64,000 nt of DNA from CANKHA01 sp035652315. Its GTDB lineage: Bacteria > Pseudomonadota > Alphaproteobacteria > Rhizobiales > Xanthobacteraceae. The stretch is taken from contig DASREA010000031.1 of the NCBI GenBank assembly GCA_035652315.1, positions 1-64,000 of the forward strand, in the 5' to 3' direction. Under the pieces are notes generated by a model. The model ran no database searches and had not been told where the DNA came from. It saw nothing but the letters and a program-made list of their open reading frames with translations. Positions 12,969 to 22,119 of the stretch are shown here, piece after piece (the first letter of the stretch is position 1; the number at the start of each line of letters is the position of its first letter). A program made the position numbers and the translations under genes.

Positions 12969-13736
12969 TCACCCGGCCGTGAGTTGCAGCAATACGCCTT
13001 GGAGGTAACTGAGGAAGGTGCCCATCATCGCCCCGATCACCAGCAGCAGAATGAGGAATCCGACAAGGATGGACAGCGGCAGGCCGACGAAGAACACCTG
13101 CATCTGCGGCATCAGCCGCGACAGCACGCCGAGGCCGAGGTTGAACAAAAGGCTGAAAACGAGGAACGGCGCGGCAAGCTGCACGCCGACGCGGAAGGCG
13201 GCGGCTACCGAGCGCGACAGGAGCGCGGCGATGTCGCCGAACAGCGGCACTTCGCCAGGCTGAAACAGCCGGTAGCTGTCATGCAGCGCGGCGATGATCA
13301 GGTGGTCGAGGTCGGTGACGAAGACCAGCGTAATGCCGAGAACGGCGAGGAAATTGCCAAGCAAGGCACCCTGCTGGCCCTGTGTCGGATCGACGGCGGT
13401 GACAAAGCCAAGGCCGAGCTGCTGCGCTATCACGCTGCCCGCGACCTGCAGCGCGGAAATCGTCACCCGCGCGGTCAACCCGAGCACGGCGCCGATCAAA
13501 AGCTCTTCGAACAGCATGCCGATCACAGGCGCCGGGGTCTGCAGATCGAGGTGATAGGCGGCCTGATGCAGCGGCAGCAAAATCGCGGTGAGCACCAAGG
13601 CGATGGTCAGCCGCACGCGTGCAGGCAAACTGATCTCCCCCAAACCCGGCAGCAGCATGACCATGGTGCCGATGCGGGCAAAGGCCAGCATGAATGCGGC
13701 GGCCAGCGGCGGCAGGAAGGAAACGTCGATATGCAT
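12969..13736 (-). CDS. fliR: Flagellar export protein FliR
   Basis: 255-residue polytopic inner-membrane component of the FliPQR export gate. The hydrophobic segments and LLPGLGEISLPARVRL near residue 30 match the family. The length is normal. It lies 13 bases after fliQ and just before flhB, the common order. Confidence 0.95.
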   Translation of the reverse strand: MHIDVSFLPPLAAAFMLAFARIGTMVMLLPGLGEISLPARVRLTIALVLTAILLPLHQAAYHLDLQTPAPVIGMLFEELLIGAVLGLTARVTISALQVAGSVIAQQLGLGFVTAVDPTQGQQGALLGNFLAVLGITLVFVTDLDHLIIAALHDSYRLFQPGEVPLFGDIAALLSRSVAAAFRVGVQLAAPFLVFSLLFNLGLGVLSRLMPQMQVFFVGLPLSILVGFLILLLVIGAMMGTFLSYLQGVLLQLTAG

Positions 13737-13749
13737 GAAGGCGCCGCGC

Positions 13750-14013
13750 TCAACCGCCGGCGATGCGCGCGGCGAGCCGCGTCATATAGCCGTGCAGGGC
13801 GTCGGCCATGAACGGCAGCGCGACCAGCATGGCGACGAAGATGGCCAGGATCTTCGGCACGAAGACCAGCGTCATTTCCTGGATCTGCGTCAGCGCCTGA
13901 AAGAGCGAGATGGCGACGCCGACCGCAAGGCCCACCAGCATCAGCGGGCTGGCGACGAGCACAAGCGTCCAGATCGCGTCGCGCGCGACATCCAATATCT
14001 CAGGTCCGCTCAT
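13750..14013 (-). CDS. fliQ: Flagellar export protein FliQ
   Basis: 87 residues with two membrane helices (LVLVASPLMLVGLAVGVAIS and a second segment around FVPKILAIFVAMLVALPFM) and the family motif ALTQIQEMTL. The ATG at 14013 gives the normal FliQ length; the longer reading frame upstream runs into fliE and is rejected. It is part of the export gate with FliP and FliR. Confidence 0.95.
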   Translation of the reverse strand: MSGPEILDVARDAIWTLVLVASPLMLVGLAVGVAISLFQALTQIQEMTLVFVPKILAIFVAMLVALPFMADALHGYMTRLAARIAGG

Positions 14014-14032
14014 CCACCCCCCGGTTTGACCG

Positions 14033-14350
14033 TCAGATCGGCATGCGCATGATTTCTTCGTAGGCCGCCACAACCTTATCGCGCACCGAGACCAGCGCAT
14101 TGACCGCTACCTCCGTTTCGGCGACGGCGGTGACGACATCGACTATGTTGGCTTTTCCGGCGGCAAAGGATTGCGTCTGCGTATCGGATTTGTGTCCGGC
14201 ATCGCTCACTGCATTCACCGCTTCTTTCAGCATCTCCGTAAAATTCGGGCCGCTTGTCTGCCCGCCCATGGCCTTGGCGAGGCCCGCCGCCGGATCGGCG
14301 ATGCGGGCCAAGCTGGCATAGGCGCCGGCGGCGATGGCTGGCGTGGACAT
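14033..14350 (-). CDS. fliE: Flagellar hook-basal body complex protein FliE
   Basis: 105 residues. FliE joins the MS-ring/export gate to the proximal rod. The C-terminal half shows the family pattern (ETEVAVNALVSVRDKVVAAYEEIMRMPI). It sits between flgC and fliQ, with 5 and 19 bases between genes. Confidence 0.95.
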   Translation of the reverse strand: MSTPAIAAGAYASLARIADPAAGLAKAMGGQTSGPNFTEMLKEAVNAVSDAGHKSDTQTQSFAAGKANIVDVVTAVAETEVAVNALVSVRDKVVAAYEEIMRMPI

Positions 14351-14355
14351 GGCTG

Positions 14356-14766
14356 TCAGGCTTTCAGAATATCGATGGTGCGCTGGATCATCCGCCGCGT
14401 GGCGCTGATCACATTGACATTGGCCTGGTAGGAGCGCTGCGCCTCACGCATGTCGGTCATTTCCACCAGCGAATTGACGTTGGGGTATTTGACATTGCCG
14501 TTGGCGTCGGCGGCCGGATGCCCCGGCTCGAACTTGGAACGGAAGGCGCTTTCGTCGCTCGCCACCCGCCCGAGCTCAACCACGCGGGCGCCAAGCGTGC
14601 GGTCCATCTCGGCGATGAAAGTGGGAATCTTGCGGCGGTAGGGATCGGCGCCGGGGCTCGAGCCCGTGGAATCGGCGTTGGCGATATTTTCCGCGATGAT
14701 GCGCATGCGTCCTGCTTGCGCGCGCAAGCCGGAAGCAGCGATGCTGATCGATCTGATGAAGTCCAC
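14356..14766 (-). CDS. flgC: Flagellar proximal rod protein FlgC
   Basis: 136 residues with the rod-family N-terminus (IAASGLRAQAGRMRIIAENIANADSTG) and C-terminus (MREAQRSYQANVNVISATRRMIQRTIDILKA). I place the start at the GTG at 14766: a very strong AAAGGAGGAGG site precedes it at good spacing and the length then fits the family. The ATG 51 bases further upstream would add a basic tail unlike FlgC. It follows flgB by 60 bases. Confidence 0.93.
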   Translation of the reverse strand: MDFIRSISIAASGLRAQAGRMRIIAENIANADSTGSSPGADPYRRKIPTFIAEMDRTLGARVVELGRVASDESAFRSKFEPGHPAADANGNVKYPNVNSLVEMTDMREAQRSYQANVNVISATRRMIQRTIDILKA

Positions 14767-14826
14767 GCCCCTCCTCCTTTCGCTCGTCAGCGCGGCGGCG
14801 GCCGCGCGATGGTGCATCGGTTCAGA

Positions 14827-15222
14827 TCATTCCTTGCCCAGCGCCAGCTTGATCAGGCCGAGGCTGCGCGAATAGAGCGCGGCGGCGGCTTGGTAATCCA
14901 TCTGGTTCGAGGCGACCTTCATCATCTCGTCCTCAAGGCTGACGCCGTTGCCCCCGGGTTGAATCTGCAATCCCTTTACGGCCTTGACGGCGAAAGCGCC
15001 GCTTCCGCCTCCAGCGCCGGTGATATGGGCCGCCGCCGTGCGCACCAGCGTCACCGCCGCCGGCCGCGGTTCGTCGTCGAATTTCGGCGGCGCCAGGTCG
15101 CTCGGTCGGAAGCCCGGCGTATCGGCATTGGCGACATTCTCGGCGAGGACGCGCTGACGCTCCTGGTGCCACTGCATGCGGGTGCGCAGCATGGAAAAGA
15201 TCGGAATATTGGTGATCGGCAT
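14827..15222 (-). CDS. flgB: Flagellar proximal rod protein FlgB
   Basis: 131 residues beginning MPITNIPIFSMLRTRMQWHQ, with the rod motif LAENVANADTPGFRPSDL. The ATG at 15222 is chosen by homology and by a GGGAGGGG site before it; the frame stays open for 66 codons upstream without rod-like sequence. First gene of the operon flgB-flgC-fliE-fliQ-fliR-flhB-cckA. A perfect CtrA-type box lies about 70 bases upstream. Confidence 0.94.
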   Translation of the reverse strand: MPITNIPIFSMLRTRMQWHQERQRVLAENVANADTPGFRPSDLAPPKFDDEPRPAAVTLVRTAAAHITGAGGGSGAFAVKAVKGLQIQPGGNGVSLEDEMMKVASNQMDYQAAAALYSRSLGLIKLALGKE

Positions 15223-15290
15223 GGCCCCTCCCCGCGGCATCCGGGAAACTACGTCCCTACCCAGGTAGGCAGACTTTGCCGGGTCCATGG

Positions 15291-15305
15291 TTAATAGCCC
15301 GTTAA
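15291..15305 (-). promoter_or_regulatory. CtrA-type box upstream of flgB
   Basis: TTAA, 7 bases, TTAA; read on the minus strand it is TTAA-N7-TTAAC, the full CtrA consensus. It lies 69 bases before the flgB ATG in the flgB/fliO divergent region (15223-15516). Confidence 0.75.
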
Positions 15306-15398
15306 ACCCTGGGCTTTTCGGCGCCCCGCCCTTAATTTGCCATTTACCATGGAAATGGTTTTGCCATGCGGTTCGGGCGCTCCAAGCGCCGCGGAATG

Positions 15399-15413
15399 TT
15401 AAGCATTTGTTAG
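15399..15413. promoter_or_regulatory. Near-consensus CtrA-type box before fliO
   Basis: TTAA-N7-TTAG, one mismatch from the CtrA consensus, 104 bases before the fliO ATG. A further TTAAC half-site follows at about 15446. Confidence 0.4.
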
Positions 15414-15516
15414 CATTCAACGCGGCAGATATTACCGCAGGCGTTAACTATCGAGCGATTCCGTCGCTCCCCTAGCCGGCCGCTGCAGCCTCGAAGAGAG
15501 AAGGATAGCCAGCCTG

Positions 15517-16398
15517 ATGTTCGATACTTTGTTTGGCGCGCAGGTCCCAGCAGCTCTGAAATTTTTCCTCGCCTTCGTCATTGTGCTCGGCCTGATCGGC
15601 CTGACCGCCTGGCTCGTGCGCCGCTTCGGATCGGATCGCTTCGGCGGATCCGCCGCGCGCGGCCGCCAGCCGCGGCTTGCGGTGGTCGATGCCGCCGCCG
15701 TCGACGGGCGCCGCCGGCTGGTCATCGTGCGCCGCGACAATGTCGAGCACTTGCTGATGATCGGCGGCCCCACCGACGTCCTGGTGGAAGCCAATATCGT
15801 GCGCGCCGCCGGTGCCGCGCGGGAAAAGATCGAACCGACGATGACGCGGCCCGCCGCGCCTGCCGATCTGCGCCCGGGCACCGCAGCCGAAAGCAGCCTG
15901 TGGCCGTTGCAGCCGCAGGCGGAGAACAATCAGCGCGCAGCGCGAACGGCGGCGACCGAAGAAGCGACGCTGCAATGGACCGCCTGGCCAACGCAGCCCG
16001 AAGCGCCGCCGCCCGCGCCGGGGCGCGGCGAAGGATTTTCGGGGCTGACCGATGACATCGGCCGCGCCGCCGCGCCGCGCGAAGTGGCTCCGAGCCCGCG
16101 CAAGCCGGCCGCAACGGCACGCAGCGCGCCGCCGGTAGCCGCTCCGGCGGAGCCGGTTCGGACGCCGGAGGGCGCCGACAAGAATCTCGCCGAGATGGCG
16201 CAACGCCTGGAAGCGGCGCTGCGCCGCCCGCCCGAGCCCATGCCGGGAGCGGAGCGGACAAAGCCCACGCCCGAGCCGACGCGCGCGCCGGCCGAGACGG
16301 CAAAGCCGGAAGCGCCGGCCGGGGAGCCAAAGAAGATCTACGACAGCCTCGAACAAGAGATGGCGAGCCTTTTGGGCCGCCCGCAAGGCAAGACCTGA
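15517..16398 (+). CDS. fliO: Flagellar biosynthesis protein FliO (long form)
   Basis: 293 residues. A single membrane helix (KFFLAFVIVLGLIGLTAWLV, about 15-34) is followed by the FliO beta domain (PRLAVVDAAAVDGRRRLVIVRRDNVEHLLMIGG). FliO helps assemble the FliPQR gate. Beyond residue ~100 the protein is a Pro/Ala-rich, low-complexity tail, longer than in enteric FliO (about 120 residues). The stop overlaps the fliP start (TGATG), so the pair is coupled. Confidence 0.88.
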   Translation: MFDTLFGAQVPAALKFFLAFVIVLGLIGLTAWLVRRFGSDRFGGSAARGRQPRLAVVDAAAVDGRRRLVIVRRDNVEHLLMIGGPTDVLVEANIVRAAGAAREKIEPTMTRPAAPADLRPGTAAESSLWPLQPQAENNQRAARTAATEEATLQWTAWPTQPEAPPPAPGRGEGFSGLTDDIGRAAAPREVAPSPRKPAATARSAPPVAAPAEPVRTPEGADKNLAEMAQRLEAALRRPPEPMPGAERTKPTPEPTRAPAETAKPEAPAGEPKKIYDSLEQEMASLLGRPQGKT

Positions 16399-17159
16399 TG
16401 GCGGCTTATTCCGACCGCCGCGTTCGTCTCACGACGGTGGCGGTTGGAGTAGCAGGGTTCCTGGGCGCCATGGCGGTGCCCGCGGCAGCGCAAGCCATCA
16501 ACATCAACCTCGGTGACGGCAGCAGCGGCGGACTGACCGAGCGCGTGATCCAGCTGATCGCGCTGCTCACGATCCTCTCGCTGGCGCCGTCGATCCTGGT
16601 GATGATGACGTCGTTCACCCGCATCGTCGTGGTGCTGTCGCTGCTGCGCACGGCGCTTGGCACCGCCACCGCCCCGCCGAACGCGGTGATCGTCTCGCTG
16701 GCGCTATTTCTGACCGCCTTCGTGATGGGACCGGCGCTGCAGAATTCCTACAATGCCGGCGTGCGCCCGTTGATCAATAACGAGATCGGCACTGAGCAGG
16801 CCTTCGACCGCGCCTCGGTACCGCTGCGCAGCTTCATGCAGAAAAACGTGCGCGACAAGGATCTGCGGCTGTTCACGGACCTTGCCCACGAAACCCCGGC
16901 CAAGCCGGAGGACCTGTCGCTGCGGGTGCTGGTGCCGGCTTTCATGATTTCCGAGCTGCGGCGCGCCTTCGAAATCGGATTCCTGCTGTTCCTGCCATTC
17001 CTGATCATCGACCTGGTGGTCGCCTCGGTGCTCATGGCCATGGGCATGATGATGCTGCCCCCCGTGGTGGTCTCGCTGCCCTTCAAGCTGATCTTCTTCG
17101 TCCTGGTCGACGGCTGGAGCCTGGTCGCCGGAAGCTTGATCCAGAGCTACGGCACGTAG
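16398..17159 (+). CDS. fliP: Flagellar export protein FliP
   Basis: 253 residues with a signal peptide (to about AAAQA, residue 32) and four membrane helices. Family motifs include LSLAPSILVMMTSFTRIVVVL, VPAFMISELRRAFEIGF and MGMMMLPPVVVSLPFKLIFF. It is the core of the export gate with FliQ and FliR. Confidence 0.97.
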   Translation: MAAYSDRRVRLTTVAVGVAGFLGAMAVPAAAQAININLGDGSSGGLTERVIQLIALLTILSLAPSILVMMTSFTRIVVVLSLLRTALGTATAPPNAVIVSLALFLTAFVMGPALQNSYNAGVRPLINNEIGTEQAFDRASVPLRSFMQKNVRDKDLRLFTDLAHETPAKPEDLSLRVLVPAFMISELRRAFEIGFLLFLPFLIIDLVVASVLMAMGMMMLPPVVVSLPFKLIFFVLVDGWSLVAGSLIQSYGT

Positions 17160-17249
17160 ACACCAAGGCCTCCGGTTGCGCTAGTATGGTGGACCGGGAC
17201 CATCGCTTTTCCCGCAAGTTCATTATCGCTACTCAACATGGAGGCCGTT

Positions 17250-17426
17250 ATGCGCGCCTTTCTGGCTTCGCTCCTGACGATCCTAATCATCGCCATCGGC
17301 GCGGGTTATGTGCTCAACGTTTCCAATCGGCCCGCGTATAAATCGTTCGCGGCGCCGGAAACGGTGCAGCTCTCCGAGCAGGATGCCGGCGATAACCTGG
17401 TCGGCAAGGATTGGTCGGGTAGCTAG
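17250..17426 (+). CDS. Small single-span membrane protein, unknown
   Basis: 58 residues: one hydrophobic helix (FLASLLTILIIAIGAGYVLNV) and a short hydrophilic tail. The ATG at 17250 has a GGAGG site five bases upstream; the ATG at 17238 lacks one, so the shorter form is preferred. It lies between fliP and the end of the convergent TPR gene. Function not recognised. Confidence 0.6.
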   Translation: MRAFLASLLTILIIAIGAGYVLNVSNRPAYKSFAAPETVQLSEQDAGDNLVGKDWSGS

Positions 17427-17451
17427 CGCGCGGGCGGCCTTTGCCGCCATG

Positions 17452-20400
17452 TCAACGTTGCGCTTGCTTCTCCAGCGCGGCCGCCGGCTTCGCTGCCGGC
17501 GGAGCGCCGGACGGTTTGTCGCTTGCGGCGCCATCCGGGTAACGGGCGCGCAGATCGCGCAAGAAGGCGAGCAAGGTATCGACGGCAGATACCGTCTTGG
17601 CGATGTCGCGGAACTCCGCGCCGTTCGCCGGCATCGGCGCCGTCACCACGTCGAAGGCGCGGCGCTCCGGCGTATCGGCCATTTTCGCCGCGTATTTTTC
17701 GCGGAAGCGGGCTAGCCCGATCTGGTCGTCGCCGAGCGCAAATCCGACGGCCGCGCGCAGCATATCGGACCGCTCGGTCTCATCGAGCGGCTTCCAATCG
17801 CGCCAGCGCTCGCCGTAGAGCAATTCGATCTGCTCTGCGGCCGCCCCCCAGCGGTGCGCCGCCCAGAGAATATCGGACCGCAGGCGCACCGCCTCGGGGC
17901 CCGCCACGTTGGCGATGACTTCCAGCGCCACGTCGTGGCGTCCCATGTCGGACATCGCCCGCGCTTCGATCAGCAGCCTTTGATTGCGGAGTTCGTTCGA
18001 CAGATCGGCCGTGCGGCTTGCCTGTAGCGTGGCCAAGGCGTGATCCGGCTTGCGATTCATCAAGTAGACGACCGCGAGCCGGGCTGCGACTTGGGCGCGC
18101 GCGGCACCCTGCAGCCGATGATCGACCTGGTATTGCAGCAGCTCGCAGGCCTGGTCGAGCAGATCGACAGTCACCAGGCGCTCGGCCAGACGGCGGATCA
18201 TTTCGTCGCCGCGGCGGCCGATCGGGGTTAATTCGCGAAAGTCGTAGAACAAGCTGAGCGCGTCGATCGGCGGGATCGCGTTGCTCTTGTCGCTGAGAAA
18301 AAGCGAATCGAATGTCGCCTCGGCTTCGTCGTGAATCCGGCGCGTAAGCTCGGAGTTGGGATGAGCGGTCAGCGCCGTGCGCATGACATTGAAGGCGTCG
18401 CGATAACGGCCCTCCTCGGTATAGAGCCGCGCCATGAGCTGCAGCGCCTCGATTTCGGTGTCGTCGCCGCGCCAGGCCGTGGTCAGGCTCTCCAATTCGG
18501 AAATGACTTCGGGGCGCTTGAGGTCGCCAAGCTTGTAGCGCAAGGCAGCGAGGCGGAGCCGCCCTTCCGCTTGCGCCGGGCCATCGGGGCCTTCAGCGGC
18601 ATTGCGATAGGCGCGCAAGGCTTCCTCGGCGCGGCCAAGGCCTTCAGCGAGCCGGCCGGAAAGAACCGCCAGCTGCGGCTGCATGTCCCGTCCCGCGCCG
18701 ATCGTCTGGAATTCATTGAGCTGGTTGGCGGCCTCGGCAAAATCCCGCACTTCGATGCTCGAGCGCAGGGCGGCAAGCAGCGCGCTGCGTTGCAGCTCGA
18801 CCGGTAGCGCCTCCGCCGCCCCTTTCATGACCTTGAATCCCTGGCGGGCCTCGGCGTATCTGCCGGAGCGCTCTTGCGCCATCGCGCGCCACAGCGGCGC
18901 GTCGTACTGATCGCCGACCACGGGATCGGAAAGATCGCGCAGTGCGTCGTCGCTCCGCCCCATCATGATTTCGGCAATGGCGCGCAGAACAAGCGCGGGC
19001 GCGTCTTCGGCCGCGGGCCGCGCCGCCGCCAGCTCGACATCGAGCACCCCCTTGGCTTCGGCTTCCATGCCCTGCGCGAGATAGAAGCGAGCGAGATCAA
19101 GGCGCGCGGCCTTGCGTCTGCTGTCCGGCGCTTCGGCCGCCTTATTCAGCAGCAGACTCTGCCGTTTCGCGAAATCGGCATGACGGTCAAAGCCCCACAA
19201 TTGCGGATCGAGCACCGCAGGACCGGCGCCTTCAATCTGCGCTGCGCCGTAGGCGCTGGCCGACAGCGTGAGACCGGCGGGACGGCCGATCACGATCTTA
19301 TCCGTGGAGAAAGTCGCGGTGAGATCGTCCGCGAGCGGCTGAATCGCCACGCCCTGGATGGATGCCAGCGCGCGGAACTCGACGAAGTCCTGGGTCTTGA
19401 GGAAGCCGCGTGCAGGCCCGAGCCCGGTCACCACCATCAACGTGTCGCCGATGTCCGGATCGTGCAGCCGGTGCAGATGCTGCGGATGATCGAACGGAAT
19501 AATGACGCTGGAACGCGCGGCGCCGGCGATGTTCCGCGTCAGCGCCAAAGGCTGCGTCGGCTGGACCACGGCGTCGCCGAGCGTCATGGTCCAGCTTGAG
19601 CTTTCCGGAATCATGCTGACGAGCTGCGGCCGCTCGAGCTTAATGCGCAGCACGGCCGCGCCGTCGCTGCGCAGCAAAGCGGCGCTCTCGATGGTGTGAC
19701 TGGCGACAGCGTCCAGTGCGGAAAGATCGAGCTCGGCGGTGGTGTCGAACACCGCCCACACGTAATTGTCGCGGCGGAAAGCGGCGGCCGGCGTGGCGCC
19801 GGTAAAGGGAAAGGTCAGCCGCAGGCCATCCTCATTACGGGTGAGCGTCACCCGCAATGCGCCGGGTGGCGGCGCCGGGGGCTTCAACGTCCGGTCGCCC
19901 GCCGGCTCGGGCTCTATGCCGGGCTCGGGATGCGGCGCGGCGGCGACCTCGGCGACCCCTGGAGCGGACGGCATGGCTTCGCTCGGCTTCGCCTGAGCCT
20001 GCGGCGGGGATGCCGGCGCTTGCGTGCTTTGCGCCGCCGGCGATTTCGCCGCCGGTTGTTGCGGCGGGGCGGACGGCTTCGCCGGAGCCGTCTCCGGTGG
20101 CGCCGCCTTGGCGGAGGGGTTTGCCGTCACCGTGGAGGCCGAGGCTGGCGCACCGGGTATCGCCGCGGCCGGGATCGTGGGCGGCGCTTCGATATTCGGC
20201 GTGGATACCGGCTTCGCCGGCCGCCCGAGATCGCCGGCATCCTTGATTCCCATGGCGGCGGCGAGATCGTCGGGCACCGCCGGGGTCTTGCGCAGATTGC
20301 CGACGTCGACGATGTAAGTTTTGTCCTCGCGGAAGCTGCGGATGTCGGCCTCTCCCGCCAGCGAAAATCGGATGCTGACGGAATCCGCGGCAGCTTTCGT

Positions 20401-21126
20401 TTCGATCGACGAGATCGCCGGATTTTTTTCTGCAACCGCGTCGGCGAGATCGAATTTCAGCGGCGCGTCGAAGGTCAGGGTGAGCTGATCCTTGGTCTTG
20501 TCATTGGCGACGCCGACATTGTCCGGGAGATCGAAGATATAGCGCGTGAAGGTCGGCTGCTTGCCCACTTTGACACGAAGCGGCGGCTCGTCGCGCAGGC
20601 GCTCCGCGATGAGGCGTTGGCGCGCGAGCTTTTCCGCCTCGCGCGCGCGGCGCGCCAGTTCCTCGACGACGTCCTGCGGCAATCCCGGCACCACCCCGGC
20701 CCAGGGCTCCGGCAGCAGATCGACGAAGAGTTGCTCGCCGGCCGGCATGATGTTCACTCGCACCTTTCGCGCCAGCGCCAGCCGCACGCCCATGCCGTCC
20801 GGATCGCGGCGCGCGGCCGCCACGTAGTCGCCAGCGACGCCGCTGATACCCTCCACCGGCACGTCGACGGGCCGCTTGAAGGCGATGATCACGATATTGT
20901 CGGCGAGCCGAAGTTCGGATCCGACCTCTTCATTGAAGCGAAAGACCAGCCGCGCGAAGCCATTGGCGACGACGGTGTTGACCTCGCCTTTGACCGGGGT
21001 CTCGTCGGCGAGCGAAGACGGCGGAAAGCCGAGCACCGCAAGAAGGCCGGCGAGCGCGAGCGCGCGGCACCGCCCGAAGGCGCGTGCCGCCCATGCATCG
21101 TCGAAAATGCCGCCGATAAGATTCAT
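17452..21126 (-). CDS. Large secreted TPR protein in the flagellar cluster
   Basis: 1224 residues. A signal peptide (RALALAGLLAVLGFPPSSLA) is followed by an AMIN-like beta domain (about 45-140: VVANGFARLVFRFNEEV, LFVDLLPEPW), a second similar stretch (about 180-270: RYIFDLPDNVGVANDK), a Pro/Ala-rich linker (about 305-420), another beta region, and from about 640 a run of TPR-like helical pairs to the C-terminus. It is expected in the periplasm. It has its own CtrA-type box and follows the MotE-like gene, which points to a role in motility. It is not MotC by length; the exact function is unknown. Confidence 0.7.
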   Translation of the reverse strand: MNLIGGIFDDAWAARAFGRCRALALAGLLAVLGFPPSSLADETPVKGEVNTVVANGFARLVFRFNEEVGSELRLADNIVIIAFKRPVDVPVEGISGVAGDYVAAARRDPDGMGVRLALARKVRVNIMPAGEQLFVDLLPEPWAGVVPGLPQDVVEELARRAREAEKLARQRLIAERLRDEPPLRVKVGKQPTFTRYIFDLPDNVGVANDKTKDQLTLTFDAPLKFDLADAVAEKNPAISSIETKAAADSVSIRFSLAGEADIRSFREDKTYIVDVGNLRKTPAVPDDLAAAMGIKDAGDLGRPAKPVSTPNIEAPPTIPAAAIPGAPASASTVTANPSAKAAPPETAPAKPSAPPQQPAAKSPAAQSTQAPASPPQAQAKPSEAMPSAPGVAEVAAAPHPEPGIEPEPAGDRTLKPPAPPPGALRVTLTRNEDGLRLTFPFTGATPAAAFRRDNYVWAVFDTTAELDLSALDAVASHTIESAALLRSDGAAVLRIKLERPQLVSMIPESSSWTMTLGDAVVQPTQPLALTRNIAGAARSSVIIPFDHPQHLHRLHDPDIGDTLMVVTGLGPARGFLKTQDFVEFRALASIQGVAIQPLADDLTATFSTDKIVIGRPAGLTLSASAYGAAQIEGAGPAVLDPQLWGFDRHADFAKRQSLLLNKAAEAPDSRRKAARLDLARFYLAQGMEAEAKGVLDVELAAARPAAEDAPALVLRAIAEIMMGRSDDALRDLSDPVVGDQYDAPLWRAMAQERSGRYAEARQGFKVMKGAAEALPVELQRSALLAALRSSIEVRDFAEAANQLNEFQTIGAGRDMQPQLAVLSGRLAEGLGRAEEALRAYRNAAEGPDGPAQAEGRLRLAALRYKLGDLKRPEVISELESLTTAWRGDDTEIEALQLMARLYTEEGRYRDAFNVMRTALTAHPNSELTRRIHDEAEATFDSLFLSDKSNAIPPIDALSLFYDFRELTPIGRRGDEMIRRLAERLVTVDLLDQACELLQYQVDHRLQGAARAQVAARLAVVYLMNRKPDHALATLQASRTADLSNELRNQRLLIEARAMSDMGRHDVALEVIANVAGPEAVRLRSDILWAAHRWGAAAEQIELLYGERWRDWKPLDETERSDMLRAAVGFALGDDQIGLARFREKYAAKMADTPERRAFDVVTAPMPANGAEFRDIAKTVSAVDTLLAFLRDLRARYPDGAASDKPSGAPPAAKPAAALEKQAQR

Positions 21127-21201
21127 GCCGCCGTTCCAACGCCGACGTCAGCCGGCATCCGCCGACGAGAACGCCGGTCGCTGAAGCTTAGGATTCCGCG
21201 T

Positions 21202-21217
21202 TTAACGCTCACTTAAC
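21202..21217. promoter_or_regulatory. CtrA-type box upstream of the TPR gene
   Basis: TTAA-N7-TTAAC, exact consensus, 76 bases before the TPR gene ATG and between it and the end of the MotE-like gene. It suggests the TPR gene has its own promoter. Confidence 0.7.
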
Positions 21218-21225
21218 CGTGGCGT

Positions 21226-22119
21226 TTAGCCGCCAGGCTTTCCTTGTATTTTTGGCAAATCGGCCGCGACCGGCGCCTTATCGCTGCCGGGTATCGCGCG
21301 CTTGGCCAATTCGACGGTGAGCCGCTCAGCGGCTTCCGGCGACATCTGGCCGAGAATCGCCGACATGGTCCGCGGGTCGATTTGGCTCGACACCTGGACA
21401 AGGATGTCGAGATCGAGCCGGTCGAATATTTTTGCCGCGTCCTTCGGCTTCATGTTGGCATACATCGCCACCAGATCCTTGAAGCGCTTGGCATCGGCGC
21501 CCTGGCGGCCGGCAATCGTGTTGTTGATGCGCGCTTCGAGCGCCTTGAGCTCGGCGAGCCGCGCTTCAAGCTGCTTTTCCGCCGCGCGCACAAGCCCGTC
21601 CCTGGTGTCGATCTCTTTCGCCCGCGCCTCGAGTTCCTGGCGGCGCTCCTGCAAGCGTTCGAGGATGGCGCGCTCGGCCGGAGACACCGGGCGGTTTTCG
21701 TCGATCGGAATGACAGTGCCACCGGGATCCTTCGGCGGATTCACCGCCTTGGCGCCCGGCTTCGCCGCCGCCTCGGGTTTTTTCTCGGCGCCGCCGCCGA
21801 CCGAGCCGGTGATGTCGGGATCGGCGATGCTGGCGGCCGCGGTGGTCGCTTTCGAAGCCGGTTGCGGCGCCGCGCTCGGCGTGCGGCCATCCGGATAATT
21901 GAACATTTCCTTGGCCCAGGAATTTTTCGGCTCGCCGGCGGCGATCAGCGTCTTGGCGGTTTCGTCGACAGAGCGCTGCGCGTCGGAGGCTGCGGCGCCG
22001 GTCTCGTTCAGCGTAAATCCGCCTTCCGCGAAAATGCCGATGGTCTTGAGCGCGAACAGGCAGGTCGCCGCAAACAGCACGACCGGCAGCAGGCGAACGT
22101 CGCGGATGAAGCGAGTCAT
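21226..22119 (-). CDS. MotE-like protein with MgtE-N domain
   Basis: 297 residues. The N-terminal signal anchor (LLPVVLFAATCLFALKTIGI) is followed by a Pro/Ala-rich stretch, a coiled coil (about 150-205: RLQERRQELEARAKEID) and an MgtE-N-type helical domain (LVAMYANMKPKDAAKIFDRL, then SSQIDPRTMSAILGQMSPE). MotE of rhizobia is a periplasmic partner needed for flagellar rotation. It overlaps the DUF6468 gene by 4 bases and is the last gene of the fliL operon. Confidence 0.8.
   Translation of the reverse strand: MTRFIRDVRLLPVVLFAATCLFALKTIGIFAEGGFTLNETGAAASDAQRSVDETAKTLIAAGEPKNSWAKEMFNYPDGRTPSAAPQPASKATTAAASIADPDITGSVGGGAEKKPEAAAKPGAKAVNPPKDPGGTVIPIDENRPVSPAERAILERLQERRQELEARAKEIDTRDGLVRAAEKQLEARLAELKALEARINNTIAGRQGADAKRFKDLVAMYANMKPKDAAKIFDRLDLDILVQVSSQIDPRTMSAILGQMSPEAAERLTVELAKRAIPGSDKAPVAADLPKIQGKPGG

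Noticed and set aside
19696..21216. A 506-codon plus-strand frame opposite the TPR gene
   Set aside because: Arg/Gly/His-rich shadow of the TPR gene with no motif; the opposite strand has a signal peptide and ordered domains.
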